Made by a program: the position numbers and the translations under genes
Part shown: positions 26,405-35,800 of the stretch, in pieces
How the letters are laid out: every line of letters begins with the position of its first letter
How positions within the stretch are numbered: the first letter of the stretch is position 1
Assembly: GCA_048594975.1 (NCBI GenBank)
Contig: JBMDXQ010000027.1
Coordinates: 1-64,000, forward strand
Source of the DNA: JBMDXB01 sp048594975
Lineage (GTDB): Bacteria; Acidobacteriota; Vicinamibacteria; Vicinamibacterales; 2-12-FULL-66-21
DNA length: 64,000 nucleotides
Reading direction: 5' to 3'
Notes under the pieces: generated by a model
Database searches by the model: none
Seen by the model: the letters and a program-made list of their open reading frames with translations, nothing else
What the model was told of the DNA's origin: nothing

Positions 26405-27661
26405 ATGACCCCGATCAGAGTCTTTTCCGCCCTCACCGTAACGCTCTGCCTCGCAACCGCCCTCGCCGGGCAGGGCGGCTGGCGCGCCAACCCGGAGGTC
26501 GTGGCGAAGACGTCGAAGGGGCGGCCGCAGTTCAACTACGACGAGGCGAACGTTCGGCCGTTCGAGCTCCCGGACCCGCTCGCCCGCGGTGGCGGCGGTC
26601 GCATCCGCACGCCCGCCGAGTGGACGGCACGCCGCGCCGGGATCCTCGAGCAGTTCCGCGCAAACATGTACGGCCGCCGCCCGGGAAAGCCGCAGCAGCT
26701 GCGCTTCGAGGTCGTAGAGGAGAACGGGGCGGCGATGGGCGGCAAGGCGACGCTGAAGCGCATCGCGGTGCTGAGCCGGCAACAGGAGCGCGAGCACCGT
26801 TTCGAGCTGACGATCTTCCTGCCAAACGGTGCTCCTGGCCGCGTGCCGGTGTTCCTCCTGATCAACAACCGTGGGGCAAGCCTCACGAGCCCCACGCGGA
26901 TGGAGCCGTCCCCGTTCTGGCCCGCAGAGGCGGTCGTCGCCCGCGGCTACGGCATCGCGGCGTTACAGAACGGTGACCTCGCACCCGACGACACGGATCG
27001 GTTCCGGGAAGGGGTCATCCGGCTGTTCGAAGGCACGACGACCGGCGAGCGGCCGCCGGATGGCTGGGCCGCGCTCGCCGCGTGGGGGTGGGGCGCCAGC
27101 CGGGCGATGGACTACTTCGAGACCGATCCGCGGGTGGATGCCTCGCGCGTGGCAGTGCTCGGGCACTCGCGCGGCGGCAAGGCGTCGCTCTGGGCGGGCG
27201 CCGAGGACGAGCGCTTCGCGCTGGTCATCTCGAACGAATCGGGCGAAGGAGGCGCAGCGCTCACCCGACGCAACTTCGGCGAAACGCTGGCGCGCATCAC
27301 TGAAGCCTTCCCCCACTGGTTCGCGCCGAAGTACCGCACGTTCGCCGGGCACGAGGACACCTTGCCCTTCGACCAGCACATGCTCATCGCGCTCATGGCG
27401 CCGCGCGCCGTCTACGTCGCCAGCGCCGACGAGGACCTGTGGGCCGATCCGCGGGGCGAGTTCCTGTCGCTCGTCCACTCATCGCCCGTGTTCGCGTTGT
27501 GGAACGAACTGCCGATCAGGCCGGAGGATATGCCGCCCCTCGACAGGCCGCTCGTCTCCGGCCGACGCGGGTACCACGTCCGGACCGGCGGGCACAACCT
27601 GACGGCCTTCGACTGGGAGCGCTACATGGACTTTGCCGACACGCTCTGGCGCAAGCGCTGA
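26405..27661 (+). CDS. CE15 glucuronoyl-esterase-like secreted hydrolase
   Basis: The 418-residue alpha/beta hydrolase has a signal peptide (VFSALTVTLCLATALA). The catalytic serine is S255 in GHSRGGKASLWAG. The oxyanion/substrate region SNESGEGGAALTRRNFGE follows, and the histidine is H397 in TGGHNLTAFDW. This order and motif set match bacterial CE15 enzymes, which cut ester bonds between lignin alcohols and 4-O-methyl-glucuronate on xylan. Several bacterial members are promiscuous, so the physiological ester is not certain. Its place after GHL6 and DUF1080 genes supports a role in plant cell-wall glycan breakdown. Confidence 0.9.
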   Translation: MTPIRVFSALTVTLCLATALAGQGGWRANPEVVAKTSKGRPQFNYDEANVRPFELPDPLARGGGGRIRTPAEWTARRAGILEQFRANMYGRRPGKPQQLRFEVVEENGAAMGGKATLKRIAVLSRQQEREHRFELTIFLPNGAPGRVPVFLLINNRGASLTSPTRMEPSPFWPAEAVVARGYGIAALQNGDLAPDDTDRFREGVIRLFEGTTTGERPPDGWAALAAWGWGASRAMDYFETDPRVDASRVAVLGHSRGGKASLWAGAEDERFALVISNESGEGGAALTRRNFGETLARITEAFPHWFAPKYRTFAGHEDTLPFDQHMLIALMAPRAVYVASADEDLWADPRGEFLSLVHSSPVFALWNELPIRPEDMPPLDRPLVSGRRGYHVRTGGHNLTAFDWERYMDFADTLWRKR

Positions 27662-27698
27662 GCGCGCGGAACTTCCTGCGCGTCCGTGCGGCCTGGTG

Positions 27699-27833
27699 CT
27701 ACAGAGGCCAGGGCAGGATCTCGAAATCGACGAGGACCGCCGCCGCGGTTCCGCCGCTGGAGGAGCCGACGTACACCGGGTACCTGCCGTCGCCGAAGCC
27801 CGTCGAGAAGGCCAGCAGCGTCATCACTTCCAT
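27699..27833 (-). pseudogene. DUF4241 C-terminal fragment
   Basis: A 44-residue frame ends in FSTGFGDGRYPVYVGSSS, GGTAAAVLVDFEILPW and a stop at 27699. The TGxGDGxYPVYVG and VDF pattern is the C-terminal hallmark of DUF4241 proteins, which are normally about 200 residues. The rest of the gene is gone. One frame over and just upstream, a few residues (DAGFSGELFKPVPVAVAA) may be eroded remains. It is a fossil rather than a gene. Confidence 0.5.
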
Positions 27834-27917
27834 GGCAAGTCCGGTCCGCACGCGAGCACGAGGGACGCCGCGACTGCGACCGGCACAGGCTTGAACAGCT
27901 CGCCGCTGAAGCCCGCG

Positions 27918-28298
27918 TCAGGCATGTCCGCCATACCGGCGGTCCATCCTCAGGTCGGTTTCGATCGGGCGCACCTCGATGCTTCCGATCCGGGCGGACG
28001 GCCATTTCGCAGCGATCTCGATGGCCTCGTTGACGTCGCTCGCCTCGACGAGGAAGAAGCCGCCGATCTGTTCCTTGGTTTCCGCGAAGGGGCCGTCGGT
28101 GACCGACACCTTGCCATCGCGAACGCGCACCGTCGATGCGGTGGTCGCGCTCTGAAGGGCGTGGGTGATGATCAGGCGTCCGCTCTGGCGCAGGCTCTCG
28201 ACGTAGTCGAGGGTTTCCTGCCGCAGCGCCTGCCACTCGATCCCGGACAGGTCGTTGAGCGTCTGCTCTTCTTCGTACGCAATGCAGAGGTACTTCAT
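27918..28298 (-). CDS. YCII-related (DGPF motif) protein
   Basis: This 126-residue protein belongs to the YCII/DGPF family: MKYLCIAYEEE, a helix ending in VESLRQSGRL, DGPFAETKEQIGGFFLVEAS, then DVNEAIEIAAKWPSA and a VRPI strand. Family members are small ferredoxin-fold proteins. Relatives often sit beside ECF sigma factor genes, but none is present here. The function is unknown and enzymatic YciI-like activity is possible. Stop and start are both clear and the gene is intact between two fossils. Confidence 0.88.
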   Translation of the reverse strand: MKYLCIAYEEEQTLNDLSGIEWQALRQETLDYVESLRQSGRLIITHALQSATTASTVRVRDGKVSVTDGPFAETKEQIGGFFLVEASDVNEAIEIAAKWPSARIGSIEVRPIETDLRMDRRYGGHA

Positions 28299-28328
28299 GG
28301 GTTGCCGTCCCCTCCTCGATCCGGATGA

Positions 28329-28490
28329 CGGGCCCGCAACAAGCGGATCGGATTCCTCGCCCTCGTCATCTTCCTCGACGTCAACGGACTGACCTTCGAC
28401 GCCGTGGAGCCGGAGATCGTCACCACGATGCTCCGGCTCGCCGGCTTGTCAGAAAGAGCGCTCGCGCACTGGGTCGAGACTCACGCACCC
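28329..28490 (+). pseudogene. death-on-curing (Doc/Fic) toxin C-terminal fragment
   Basis: Right after an in-frame stop, the plus strand reads NKRIGFLALVIFLDVNGLTF, DAVEPEIVTTMLRLAGLSE and RALAHWVE. This is the C-terminal half of Doc-type Fic proteins, where NKR directly follows the catalytic HPFxDGN. The catalytic core and the antitoxin gene are absent and the fragment has no start, so it is a relic of a toxin-antitoxin locus. It ends just before the converging gene at 28515-28949. Confidence 0.55.
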
Positions 28491-28514
28491 GGTGACGAAG
28501 GCTCGGTCGCGGCT

Positions 28515-28949
28515 TCACCCTTCCAGCCGGACGACCCTCGCGTCCGGTGCCGCCTCAAGGACCCCCCGCACGCGATCCGCAACGAGGGCCGCAGCGGCGG
28601 GATCGGCGCGACCGAACAACCGCCTGAACGGGTTCAGCCCGGGATCGTGCGTCACGGTAACGACCCACTCACCCTCCGTCGCGTCGTCCCGGTCGCCCTC
28701 ATCGCCCTGCACCGACGAGATTGCGATCCAGAAGGTGTCCTTGCGCCGCGACGCCCACAAGCCCCAGCCGTAGTCCTCCTGGATCGGTAGCGACAGCTCG
28801 AAGCCGTGGCTCGCGAGATCGGACAGTTCGTTCCGCATCCAGGTTGCGAAATCCTCGCCGACGCAACACGGGTTGATGAAGTTCGGCTTCACCTCGGTAT
28901 GGTTGAACCGCGACGTATAGACGCCGACTTCCAGCAAGGGTTTCGCCAT
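28515..28949 (-). CDS. conserved hypothetical protein
   Basis: This is a 144-residue soluble protein starting MAKPLLEVGVYTSRFNHTEV. Landmarks are a CC pair in NPCCVGEDFATWMRNEL, a GFELSLPIQEDYGWGLWA strand-rich region, FWIAISSVQ, and WVVTVTHDPGLNPFRRLFGR. There are no signal peptide or membrane helices. I do not recognise the family, and it has no obvious partner. The small membrane protein gene upstream (28962-29129) is 12 bp away, so the gene may share that operon. Confidence 0.65.
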   Translation of the reverse strand: MAKPLLEVGVYTSRFNHTEVKPNFINPCCVGEDFATWMRNELSDLASHGFELSLPIQEDYGWGLWASRRKDTFWIAISSVQGDEGDRDDATEGEWVVTVTHDPGLNPFRRLFGRADPAAAALVADRVRGVLEAAPDARVVRLEG

Positions 28950-28961
28950 TCGCGGTTCCTG

Positions 28962-29129
28962 TTACCGGGCGGCCCGACGCCTCGTCAATGCCGCACAGAA
29001 GATCAGAAAGAACGCCCCAACAGCACCGTCGGCCGGTCTGCTGGTACCTCCTCGCGCCGCGGGCAGGACACCGGCCGCCCCGAACAGAACCGCGGCGGTG
29101 ATGAAGCCCCATGCGGCGAGTTGGTTCAT
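28962..29129 (-). CDS. small membrane protein
   Basis: This 55-residue product has two hydrophobic stretches (LAAWGFITAAVLFGAAGVLP and GAVGAFFLIFCAAL) around a polar turn and ends in TRRRAAR. Its ATG overlaps the stop of the larger membrane-protein gene by 4 bp, which argues that it is real and coupled. The function is unknown. Confidence 0.55.
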   Translation of the reverse strand: MNQLAAWGFITAAVLFGAAGVLPAARGGTSRPADGAVGAFFLIFCAALTRRRAAR

Positions 29130-29536
29130 GCCCGCGCCCTCACCGCACGCCGCACGAGCAGCGTCAGACCGACGTAGCCATAGCCGAGCACGAGAATCAC
29201 CGCGGATCCGAGGACGGCCACGGCGATCCACGCGCGCGGCCTGCCAACCGCGAGCCCAACCGCAACCGCCAGCGTCGCGAACACGGCGATCATCAGCAGT
29301 GGCGCCCGGATCATCAGGCGGCGGACGTCCGCCTCTGTGCGTCCGCCTACCCACCACGTTGCCCATGCTGCCAGCACGGCGTATGGCAGGCCTCCGTAGA
29401 CGAGCGAGTACAAGAGGATCTCGACGGGCAGCCAGTCGGCGATAGGCACGCCGAGCGCTCGGACCGTCAGGACGGCCAGTGCCGGCACCACGATCGGCAG
29501 CCATATGCACAGGCGGTACAACGTCGTCACGGACAT
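29126..29536 (-). CDS. multi-pass membrane protein of unknown function
   Basis: From the ATG at 29536 (MSVTTLYR) the protein is 136 residues with four predicted helices: LCIWLPIVVPALAVLTVRAL, ILLYSLVYGGLPYAVLAAWA, RAPLLMIAVFATLAVAVGLA and IAVAVLGSAVILVLGYGYVG. A basic loop (GGRTEADVRRLM) lies between the second and third. A longer start 21 codons upstream adds only polar residues and is not preferred. Translation is probably coupled to the 55-residue membrane protein that follows. The family is not recognised. Confidence 0.65.
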   Translation of the reverse strand: MSVTTLYRLCIWLPIVVPALAVLTVRALGVPIADWLPVEILLYSLVYGGLPYAVLAAWATWWVGGRTEADVRRLMIRAPLLMIAVFATLAVAVGLAVGRPRAWIAVAVLGSAVILVLGYGYVGLTLLVRRAVRARA

Positions 29537-29635
29537 GGTGGCGGGCGGCGTGGGCGACCCGACGCTCTGGGGTACAACGCATTCACCGAATCGCCACACG
29601 CCATACCACGCCTGGATCGCGGTCAGAGTACACGC

Positions 29636-30490
29636 TCACGGTGACGCGCGCGCCAGGGCCGACACTAGCGCGGGCAGCTCCGTCAGCGTCGTCATGTGCC
29701 CGTGCCCCGGCAGGATGCGCAAGGTCGAGGTCGGAATGAGTTCCGCCGTGTGCCGGCTGTGCGCCAGGGGAACCGTCGAATCGCGATCGCCGTGTATCAC
29801 GTGGACGGGGACGGTGATGCCACCGGGCTCGAACGGCCACGGCCTGCCTTGGACGACCATATCCTGCGCGTAGCCTGCAACGCCCTGCCGAAATGCCTCC
29901 TGCACCGCGGCCGCAATGGCCGGCCCCGCATCGGAATCGCCAAACAACGCGCTATCCGGCTCGGGGAACTCGAAGTCGGAGGCCGATTCGAAGCCGCTGC
30001 CATCGGCGCCGAACCGTTCTGCGCACCAGGCGACCGCGGCGTCTTCGCCAGGCAGGCGCATGAGCTGCCGCTCGGACTCGACGTATCCATCCCAGGCGCC
30101 AGGCCAAGCCATGTCGGTCACGCCGCCGAACACGATCGCCGCGCGCACGAGCGCGGGCAGGAGCGCCGCGCACACGACCGCATATGGGCCGCCAGAGGAG
30201 TGGCCGGCGACGACGAAGCGGTCGATCCCGAGCGCACGCGCGACCGCGGCCACGTCATCGGGCCAGTCATCGAGCGAGCGGCCGGGCTGCGGCGTGGATC
30301 CGCCATACGCTGGACGATCGGGCGAGATCACGCGTATCCGCTCGGCCATGAACTGCGGTTCGAGGTAGGAGAGGTGAAGGCGGCTCATCGGCGCGCCGTG
30401 GAAGAAGACCATGCAGGGCCGGTCCGGCTCGCCGATGTCGATGAACGCGAGTCGGCGCCCGTCCGGTAGGGTGACGTGACGGTCGTTCAT
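29636..30490 (-). CDS. alpha/beta hydrolase
   Basis: This is a 284-residue cytosolic alpha/beta hydrolase. The oxyanion segment HGAPMSR comes first, the nucleophile serine is in AGHSSGGPYAV, the acid is probably D in VIHGDRDSTVP, and the histidine is in GHGHMT. A lid of about 90 residues lies between nucleophile and acid. The start (MNDRHVTLPDGRRLAFIDIG) overlaps the stop of a 58-codon membrane ORF by 4 bp. The substrate cannot be told; esterase, lactonase and C-C hydrolase types share these motifs. Confidence 0.88.
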   Translation of the reverse strand: MNDRHVTLPDGRRLAFIDIGEPDRPCMVFFHGAPMSRLHLSYLEPQFMAERIRVISPDRPAYGGSTPQPGRSLDDWPDDVAAVARALGIDRFVVAGHSSGGPYAVVCAALLPALVRAAIVFGGVTDMAWPGAWDGYVESERQLMRLPGEDAAVAWCAERFGADGSGFESASDFEFPEPDSALFGDSDAGPAIAAAVQEAFRQGVAGYAQDMVVQGRPWPFEPGGITVPVHVIHGDRDSTVPLAHSRHTAELIPTSTLRILPGHGHMTTLTELPALVSALARASP

Positions 30491-30663
30491 GAGCGTGGGT
30501 AGCGCGGCCGACCGCGCGGCGCCGCAGGACCGCCAGCCACCAGAACGATCGGGACGATCTGGACGAGGTGGCGGATGAAAGTACCACTCACCACTCCCAC
30601 GAGCAGGAGCGCAATCGCCGGACGGGCCAGACAGCCGGCAATCGTGCGCTGACCTGATGACAC
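30487..30663 (-). CDS. predicted 58-residue membrane protein (GTG start)
   Basis: A GTG at 30663 with AGAAGG about 8 bases upstream opens a 58-codon frame. It carries two hydrophobic stretches (ARPAIALLLVGVVSGTF, and LVQIVPIVLVAGG) and a Pro/Arg-rich tail. The TGA overlaps the ATG of the alpha/beta hydrolase (ATGA), as with coupled genes. It is short and its family is unknown, so I rate it as probable rather than certain. Confidence 0.45.
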   Translation of the reverse strand: MSSGQRTIAGCLARPAIALLLVGVVSGTFIRHLVQIVPIVLVAGGPAAPRGRPRYPRS

Positions 30664-30876
30664 CGGTCATCCCTTCTCGGATGCGTTGACGGGCATCGGA
30701 GCCTGGCGCGGCGCGGCTCTAACGCTTTGCGGCTGCAGACCAGCGCCCGCCTCGGCGCCATCTTAGTTGCGCGGCTGGCCTGCCGCAACGGCGCCCTTCC
30801 CGCGTGGCAGACGGTGAACGAACGGCTTCCCGTCTCCGCGGATTGGCGGTATAAACAGCCCCTCGGAGGAACCGAC

Positions 30877-32847
30877 ATGATTCGACGCACCCGCCGCTTC
30901 GGCCTCGCACTCGGCACAGCCGTCCTCTGCGCCGCCGCCGTCATGGCCGCGCAGCGCGGTGGGCCGATGACGCCGGAGCAGCGCGAGCGCCGCTGGCAGC
31001 TCGAGAAGGAGCTGCAGTCGATCGCCGTCGTCCACCGCAAGGTGATGATGCCGATGCGCGACGGCGTCCGCCTGGCCACCGACGTCTACGTCCCGAAGAA
31101 CGCCGCGGCGAAGGTGCCGGCTGTCGTGGTCAAGACGCCTTACAACTTCAACTACTGGGACGTGCGCAACGGCGTGCCCGCCGACATGTCGAACATCCTG
31201 AACGTCGTCAAGCGCGGCTACGCGTACGTCGGCCAGAACGAGCGCGGCCACTTCTTCTCGGAGGGAAACTACGACATCCTCGGCCCGCCGATCACGGACG
31301 GCTACGACCTGATGGACTGGATTGCGAAGCAGCCCTGGTCGAACGGCAAGGCGGGGACGACGGGATGCTCGTCCACCGCGGAGTGGCAACCGGCGGTCGC
31401 CTCGACCGGCCATCCGGCGTTTGCCGCGATGAACGTGCAGGGTTTTGGCGCCGGCATCGGGCGCGTCGGGCCGTACTACGAGCAGGGCAACTGGTACCGC
31501 GGCGGCGCCGTGCAGATGCTCTTCATCACCTGGCTCTACGGGCAGCAGAACCAGGTTCGGCCGATGTTCCCGCGGGAGACGTCGCAGGATGATCTGATCC
31601 GCGCATCGAGGCTGTTCGATCTCGCGCCGCAGATGCCGCCCGTGGACTGGTCGAAGGCGCTGTGGCACCTGCCGGTGCAGGGCATCATCGAGGCGGCGGG
31701 CGGCCCTCGCGGCATCCTCGCCGATCCGATGCCGGTTGCGACCGGCGGCCGGATGCTCCAGCGCCCGCCGAACGACCCGGCGTGGTACAAGGGCGGCCTC
31801 TGGCACGAGAACATGCGCATCAACATCCCCGGCCTCTGGTACATGTCGTGGTACGACGTCTCGGTTGGCCCCAACCTCGCCGCCTACAACCACGTGCGCG
31901 AGACGGCAACAGGCGAAGCGGCCGGCCAGCAGTGGGCGATCATCGCGCCGGTGGCGCACTGCGCCTACACCCGCGCGTCGGAGAACACCGTCGTTGGCGA
32001 GCGCAGCATGGGCGACGCGCGGTTCGACTACCAGGATGTCCTCTACGGCTTCTTCGACAAGTTCCTCAAGGGCGAGACGAAGACGCGGATCGACGCACTG
32101 CCGAAGGTGACCTACTTCACGATGGGGATGAACAAGTGGCAGACGTCGAGCACGTGGCCGCCGCAGGGCGCACAGAGGATGACCTTGTACCTCTCGAGCG
32201 GCGGCAAGGCGAACACGCTGAACGGCGACGGCGGGCTCGCGACCGCGCCGCCGGCGGCCGATCGACCGGATTCGTTCACCTACGACCCCATGAAGCCGGT
32301 GATGTCATACGGCGGCAACGTCTGCTGCACCGGCAACGCCATCCAGGCGGGCGCGTTCGATCAGCGCAAGATGGAAGAGCGCGAGGACGTCCTCGTCTAC
32401 ACGTCCGAGCCTTTCAACGAAGGCACGGAGCTCACCGGGCCGATCACGCCGACGCTCTACGTGTCGTCCGACGTGAAGGACACGGACTTCACGGTCAAGG
32501 TCCTCGACGTCTATCCCGACGGCCGCGCCTACAACCTGGACGAGTCGATCCAGCGCATGCGCTATCGCGAGGGCTACGACAGGCCGCCGGTGTGGATGGA
32601 GGCCGGGAAGGTCTACAAGCTCACCTTCCAGCCGCTCAACACGAGCAACTACTTCGAACCCGGCCACCGGCTGCGCATCGAGGTGTCGAGCAGCAACTTC
32701 CCGCGCTTCGATCGCAACCTGAACACCGGCGGGAACAATTACGACGAAGTCAAGGAAGTGGTGGCGCACAGCCGCGTCCACCACTCGAAGCAGTTTCCGT
32801 CGCAGATCACCGTGACCGTCGTGCCGCGCCGGACGACGTCGAGGTAG
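30877..32847 (+). CDS. CocE/NonD-family hydrolase (X-Pro dipeptidyl-peptidase-like), secreted
   Basis: The 656-residue protein has a signal peptide (RFGLALGTAVLCAAAVMAAQ) and a CGGAGGA ribosome site. The alpha/beta core starts at MPMRDGVRLATDVYVPK. The nucleophile serine is S165 in GTTGCSSTAEWQ, the acid probably lies in MSWYDVSVGP and the histidine in VAHCAYTRAS. The C-terminal jelly-roll (PDSFTYDPMKPV, ITPTLYVSSDV, LRIEVSSSNFPRFDRN) is typical of the family. Known members are cocaine esterase, glutaryl acylases and X-Pro dipeptidyl peptidases. Peptide or ester cleavage next to peptidase and hydroxyproline genes is suggestive, but the substrate is not proven. Confidence 0.92.
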   Translation: MIRRTRRFGLALGTAVLCAAAVMAAQRGGPMTPEQRERRWQLEKELQSIAVVHRKVMMPMRDGVRLATDVYVPKNAAAKVPAVVVKTPYNFNYWDVRNGVPADMSNILNVVKRGYAYVGQNERGHFFSEGNYDILGPPITDGYDLMDWIAKQPWSNGKAGTTGCSSTAEWQPAVASTGHPAFAAMNVQGFGAGIGRVGPYYEQGNWYRGGAVQMLFITWLYGQQNQVRPMFPRETSQDDLIRASRLFDLAPQMPPVDWSKALWHLPVQGIIEAAGGPRGILADPMPVATGGRMLQRPPNDPAWYKGGLWHENMRINIPGLWYMSWYDVSVGPNLAAYNHVRETATGEAAGQQWAIIAPVAHCAYTRASENTVVGERSMGDARFDYQDVLYGFFDKFLKGETKTRIDALPKVTYFTMGMNKWQTSSTWPPQGAQRMTLYLSSGGKANTLNGDGGLATAPPAADRPDSFTYDPMKPVMSYGGNVCCTGNAIQAGAFDQRKMEEREDVLVYTSEPFNEGTELTGPITPTLYVSSDVKDTDFTVKVLDVYPDGRAYNLDESIQRMRYREGYDRPPVWMEAGKVYKLTFQPLNTSNYFEPGHRLRIEVSSSNFPRFDRNLNTGGNNYDEVKEVVAHSRVHHSKQFPSQITVTVVPRRTTSR

Positions 32848-32867
32848 GGGCGGATCTCCACCCGACC

Positions 32868-35800
32868 CTACCGCTCCGCGAGCGTGACCGACAGCGTCAG
32901 TTCCTTCTCGCCCCGCCGCACCACGACCGTCACCGTCTGCCCCGGCTTCAGCGTGCGTAGCAGGTTCGAGTACTCCTGCAGATTGGCGATCGGCTGGTCA
33001 TTGATGCGCATCAGCACGTCGCCGGGCTGCAGACCCGCCTTCGCCGCCGGCGATCCCTCCGTGATTCCTTCGGCGCGGACGCCGGGTCCGGCAAAGGCGA
33101 AGTCCGGAACCGTACCGAGGCTGGCGCGGCGGGGACCACCGGACGTGCCGCCGCCTGCCGGAGGCGAGGGGCTTCCGGCCGCTGCGGATGGAATCGTCAC
33201 GGTGAGTCTTTCAGGCCGCTCTGCGAGGTAAGCAACGCCCTCGCGCACCAGCGCGGCGACCTTCACCAGCCCGTCGGCGTCGATCTTCTCCGCCGTATCC
33301 CCCGGCCGGTGGTAGTCGGCGTGCCCGCCGGTGAAGATCTGCACGGCCGGGATCCCCCGCTCCACGAACGGCACCTGATCGGACGACTGGATGGATTCCG
33401 GGACGTTGCGGCTCTCGACGCCGGTGACGAAACTCGCGCCGCGAAAGATGTGCTGCCATTCCGACGCGGTGCCGGTGCCGAGTACCGAGACGCGCTGATC
33501 GAAGAGCCGGCCGACGGTGTCGAGATTGATGACCCCGATCAACCCGTCGAGCGGGAAGGGGGACGGAGAGCCGGCAAAGTGCCTGGACCCCGCGAGGCCC
33601 GCCTCCTCGCCGGCGAACGCGACGAAGACAATGTTGCGCGAGGGCCGGTCGCCGGCCGCGAGCGCCCGCCCGAGATCGAGGAGCACGGCGACGCCGCTCG
33701 CATTGTCGTCGGCGCCGGGGTGCGCCTTGCCTTCGTCGCCCTGGTGCACGTCGGGCCACCCGCGCCCCAGGTGGTCGTAGTGCGCGGACACGATCGCCGA
33801 CTGCGCCTTCCACTCCGGGCGTGCCGCCGCCAGATAGCCGACGACGTTCTTCAGCTGGTGCGGCTTGCCGTCCGGCCCTTTTGCGATCGTGAACGACTGG
33901 AAGTACGTGCCGCGATCGCCGCCCGGCTGCAGGCCGTACGCCTTGAACCGCCCGGCGATCCACTCCGCCGCCATCTCCAGCCCCTTGGTACCGGCGCCGC
34001 GGCCCTCCATCGCGGGGTCGGTCAGCGCCGCGATCGTTTCCGTCATGGCCGCGCGCGAGAAGATCGGCGGCAGGTCCGCAAGGGGTTTCGCAGGGTCCGG
34101 CGGCAGCGGCTTCGCCGGCGCTCCCGCGCCGCCGGACATCGGGCGCAGATCCACGCGCAGCGGCGAGTCCGCGCGCTTCCACTCCCCGGAGAGCACGTTG
34201 GCCGGCTCCGTCCCCTCGAAGGCGACGTACGAGTACTTGCCGTAGTGCGGCAGCTTGCGGCCGAGCCCCGGAACCGCCTCGAGCGGATCGACGACGATCC
34301 AGCCGACGACCTTGTCGTTCGCCGCCGGGTGACGCGTGATGGCGACCGCCGTGTGGTTGGCCGCGGGCAGCGCCTGGCCGTCGATGCGAAGGCCGCTGCT
34401 CTCGATCGCGAGCCCCGCCTGCTTCGAGAAGATCGGCGCGGCCAGACGGTTGTCGCGCCCGAGGAGCCACACGGACGCAGCTTGCGGCAGCGCACTCAGC
34501 TCCGAGTCGAGCGTGATCTCGATCGCGTGGCTCGCCGTCTGCCAGCCCTGCAGCAGCTCGCGAAACGCGCGCTGCGCCGGGGCCGGCGCCTTCGAGGGCA
34601 GGACCGCGAGGATGCGCGGCTCGCCGAAGATCTGCGAGACGGACGGGGGCGTCTCGCGCGGATCGAGGCGGCGGAAAACGTCGAAGTACGGATCGACGTG
34701 CAGCGACAGCGGCCGGTCGGCCGTGGTGATGGCCACTGACGTGCTGCGACCGGCCGCCGCGATCACGTGGGCCGCAAACCCTTTGTCGGTCTCGACGAGG
34801 ACGGGCACGTCGACGCGGAAGGCGGGTCCGTCCTGCGCCTGCACGAGCGACGCCGTGACGGCAAAGCCGTCGGACCTGCGGGACGCGGCGGCGTTCCGCA
34901 CCTCGAATGCGGGCGCGCCCGGCCGCGCAATCCACTGATCGAAGAACCCGGTTGCATCCGTGCCGGCTACCGAGTCGCTCACCCTCCTGACGTCATCCCA
35001 CGACGCCCGCTTGCCCTGGAAGTCGCGATACAACTGCGCGAGCACCTGCCTGAAGCGGGCGTCCCCGATGCGCTTGCGCAGCATGTGGAAGGTCATCAGC
35101 GTCTTGCCGTAGCCGACCGCCTCGGTCGCGGCGCTGTCGCGCGACCGGAAGTCGGCGAGCGCGAAGTCGCGCCCCTCCGTCACGTAGTCGCGGTACTTCT
35201 GCAGCGACGCGCGCCGGTGGTCGGCCCCGCGCCGGCGCTGCTCCTGCACGAGGTGGTCGGCCAGGTAGGCCGTCAGGCCCTCCGCCCAGTTACCGGAGTC
35301 GTACTCGACGAACACCGAGTTGCCCCACCAGTTGTGCAGGATCTCGTGCGGGTACGACGAGTGGAGGATGAACGGGAAGCGGATGATCTCGCGCCCGAGC
35401 AACGTAAAGGACGGCATGCCGTAGCCGGTTTCCCAGAAGTTCTCCACGAGCGCGAACTTCTCGTAGGGGTACGGCCCGAGCAGCCGCGAGTACATCTCGA
35501 GGTACTGCGCTGTCGTCGTCAGGTACTTCGCCGCCAGCGCATCGTCTTTCTCGTGCAGGTAGACGAGCGTCTCCACCGCGCCCGCGCGATCGCGATAGAC
35601 GATCAGCGGCCCGCCGGCAAGGTAGATCTCGTCCATCGGATCGCGGGACGTCCAGCGAGCGCGGTCGTCGTCTCCGCGCGACGACCCGGTGCCCTGGCTG
35701 ATCACGTGCCAGCCGGCGGGCTGCGCAACTTCCATGTCGAAGGTCACCAGGTCCTGCCCGAGCAGCGGATACCAGTGGCTGCCGCCCGAGAGGTACACGC

